A stretch of 21,124 nucleotides of DNA from CADEDH01 sp047971245. GTDB lineage: Bacteria > Actinomycetota > Acidimicrobiia > Acidimicrobiales > SZUA-35. The translations under genes and the position numbers were made by a program. Below the pieces are notes generated by a model. That model did no database searches. It saw nothing but the letters and a program-made list of their open reading frames with translations, and was not told the origin of the DNA. This document shows positions 20,904 through 21,124 of the stretch, in pieces (the stretch's first letter is position 1; each line of letters starts with the position of its first letter). The stretch covers positions 1 to 21,124 of the forward strand of contig JBKDZN010000170.1 in the NCBI GenBank assembly GCA_047971245.1, in the 5' to 3' direction.

Positions 20904-21124
20904 ATGGCCGCGCCCGGAGGTGTTCCCGAACTGTCACTGACCGAGTGGGTGGTGCTGGCGGTTCTGGCCGAGGCGCCCACCCACGGTTTCGCCGTGGCCA
21001 AGGAGCTTCGGCCCGGGACCGATCTGGGGCGGGTCATCACCGTCCATCGGCCGCTCGTGTACCGCGCCCTCGATCGCCTGGTGGCGGCCGGCCTGATCGA
21101 GTACCACAGCACCGAGCCCGGCAG
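20904..21124 (+). CDS. PadR-family transcriptional regulator, 5' end
   Basis: Partial: ATG 20904 to the right edge, about 73 residues. The visible part is a PadR winged helix: LSLTEWVVLAVLAEAPTHGFAVAKEL (helices 1-2), a loop with Gly and Arg, then HRPLVYRALDRLVAAGLIEY, the recognition helix and wing. PadR proteins bind DNA as dimers; the C-terminal dimerisation part is cut off. It is divergent from modABC with an inverted repeat between, so it may control molybdate uptake, its own gene or both. ModE, the usual molybdate regulator, has a different layout. Confidence 0.85.
   Translation, partial: MAAPGGVPELSLTEWVVLAVLAEAPTHGFAVAKELRPGTDLGRVITVHRPLVYRALDRLVAAGLIEYHSTEPG

Noticed and set aside
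1..21124. CRISPR array, tRNA, rRNA, prophage or biosynthetic gene cluster
   Set aside because: No regularly spaced repeats, no tRNA-like cloverleaf noticed, no phage structural genes and no assembly-line enzymes were found by reading.

Overview
The window comes from a high-GC actinobacterium, most likely a member of the Acidimicrobiia or a related deep lineage. Evidence: GC-rich coding throughout, a DUF11 surface protein with an LPxTG sorting signal, a mycothiol-type DinB/maleylpyruvate isomerase-fold protein, two lipoproteins, GTG and TTG starts, and several genes whose start codon lies 6-8 nt after a TANNNT hexamer, as expected of leaderless actinobacterial transcripts. I assign no species. 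No RNA gene, CRISPR array, transposase or integrase was found.

Layout. 1-848: 3' end of a wall-anchored DUF11 protein. 895-1349 (minus): remnant of a ribbon-helix-helix antitoxin plus MazF/PemK toxin locus. The toxin appears to have lost its middle, the antitoxin frame has lost its stop, and a 30-bp perfect palindrome covers the antitoxin start. 1396-3483 (minus): a small meta-cleavage operon of catechol 2,3-dioxygenase (XylE type), an XylT-type [2Fe-2S] ferredoxin and a two-domain VOC protein. A divergent LysR regulator (3652-4569) shares its promoter region, which carries an ATAC-N7-GTAT box like those of BenM/CatM. 4596-5504 (minus): RdmC-like alpha/beta hydrolase. 5505-5919: gene-free, AT-rich spacer. 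5920-6822: a divergent FolD-like protein. 6864-8495 (minus): acyl-CoA synthetase. 8669-9454 and 9486-10472: mycothiol-dependent maleylpyruvate isomerase-family protein and a DUF5996 protein, separated by a 24-bp palindrome.

10498-11622 (minus): LpqC/PHB-depolymerase-like lipoprotein esterase. 11673-12944: MFS exporter. 12966-14186 (minus): GT2-type glycosyltransferase. 14248-14883: hemolysin III/PAQR protein. 14905-16185 (minus): alkylsulfatase-like metallo-beta-lactamase-fold protein with most metal ligands replaced. 16285-18030: SulP anion permease with C-terminal STAS, preceded by a possible leaderless 8-codon upstream ORF. 18052-20767 (minus): modA-modB-modC molybdate ABC transporter with 4-nt gene overlaps. 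20904-end: start of a divergent PadR-family regulator.

Co-operation. The clearest functional units are the catechol meta-cleavage operon with its LysR regulator (the ferredoxin keeps the dioxygenase iron reduced) and the molybdate importer with a possible PadR regulator. The rest are mostly single genes. No clear new multi-gene system is visible. The most unusual items are three full-length proteins with eroded active sites (MBL, VOC, FolD-like), the decayed toxin-antitoxin locus, and several perfect palindromes placed on start or stop codons.
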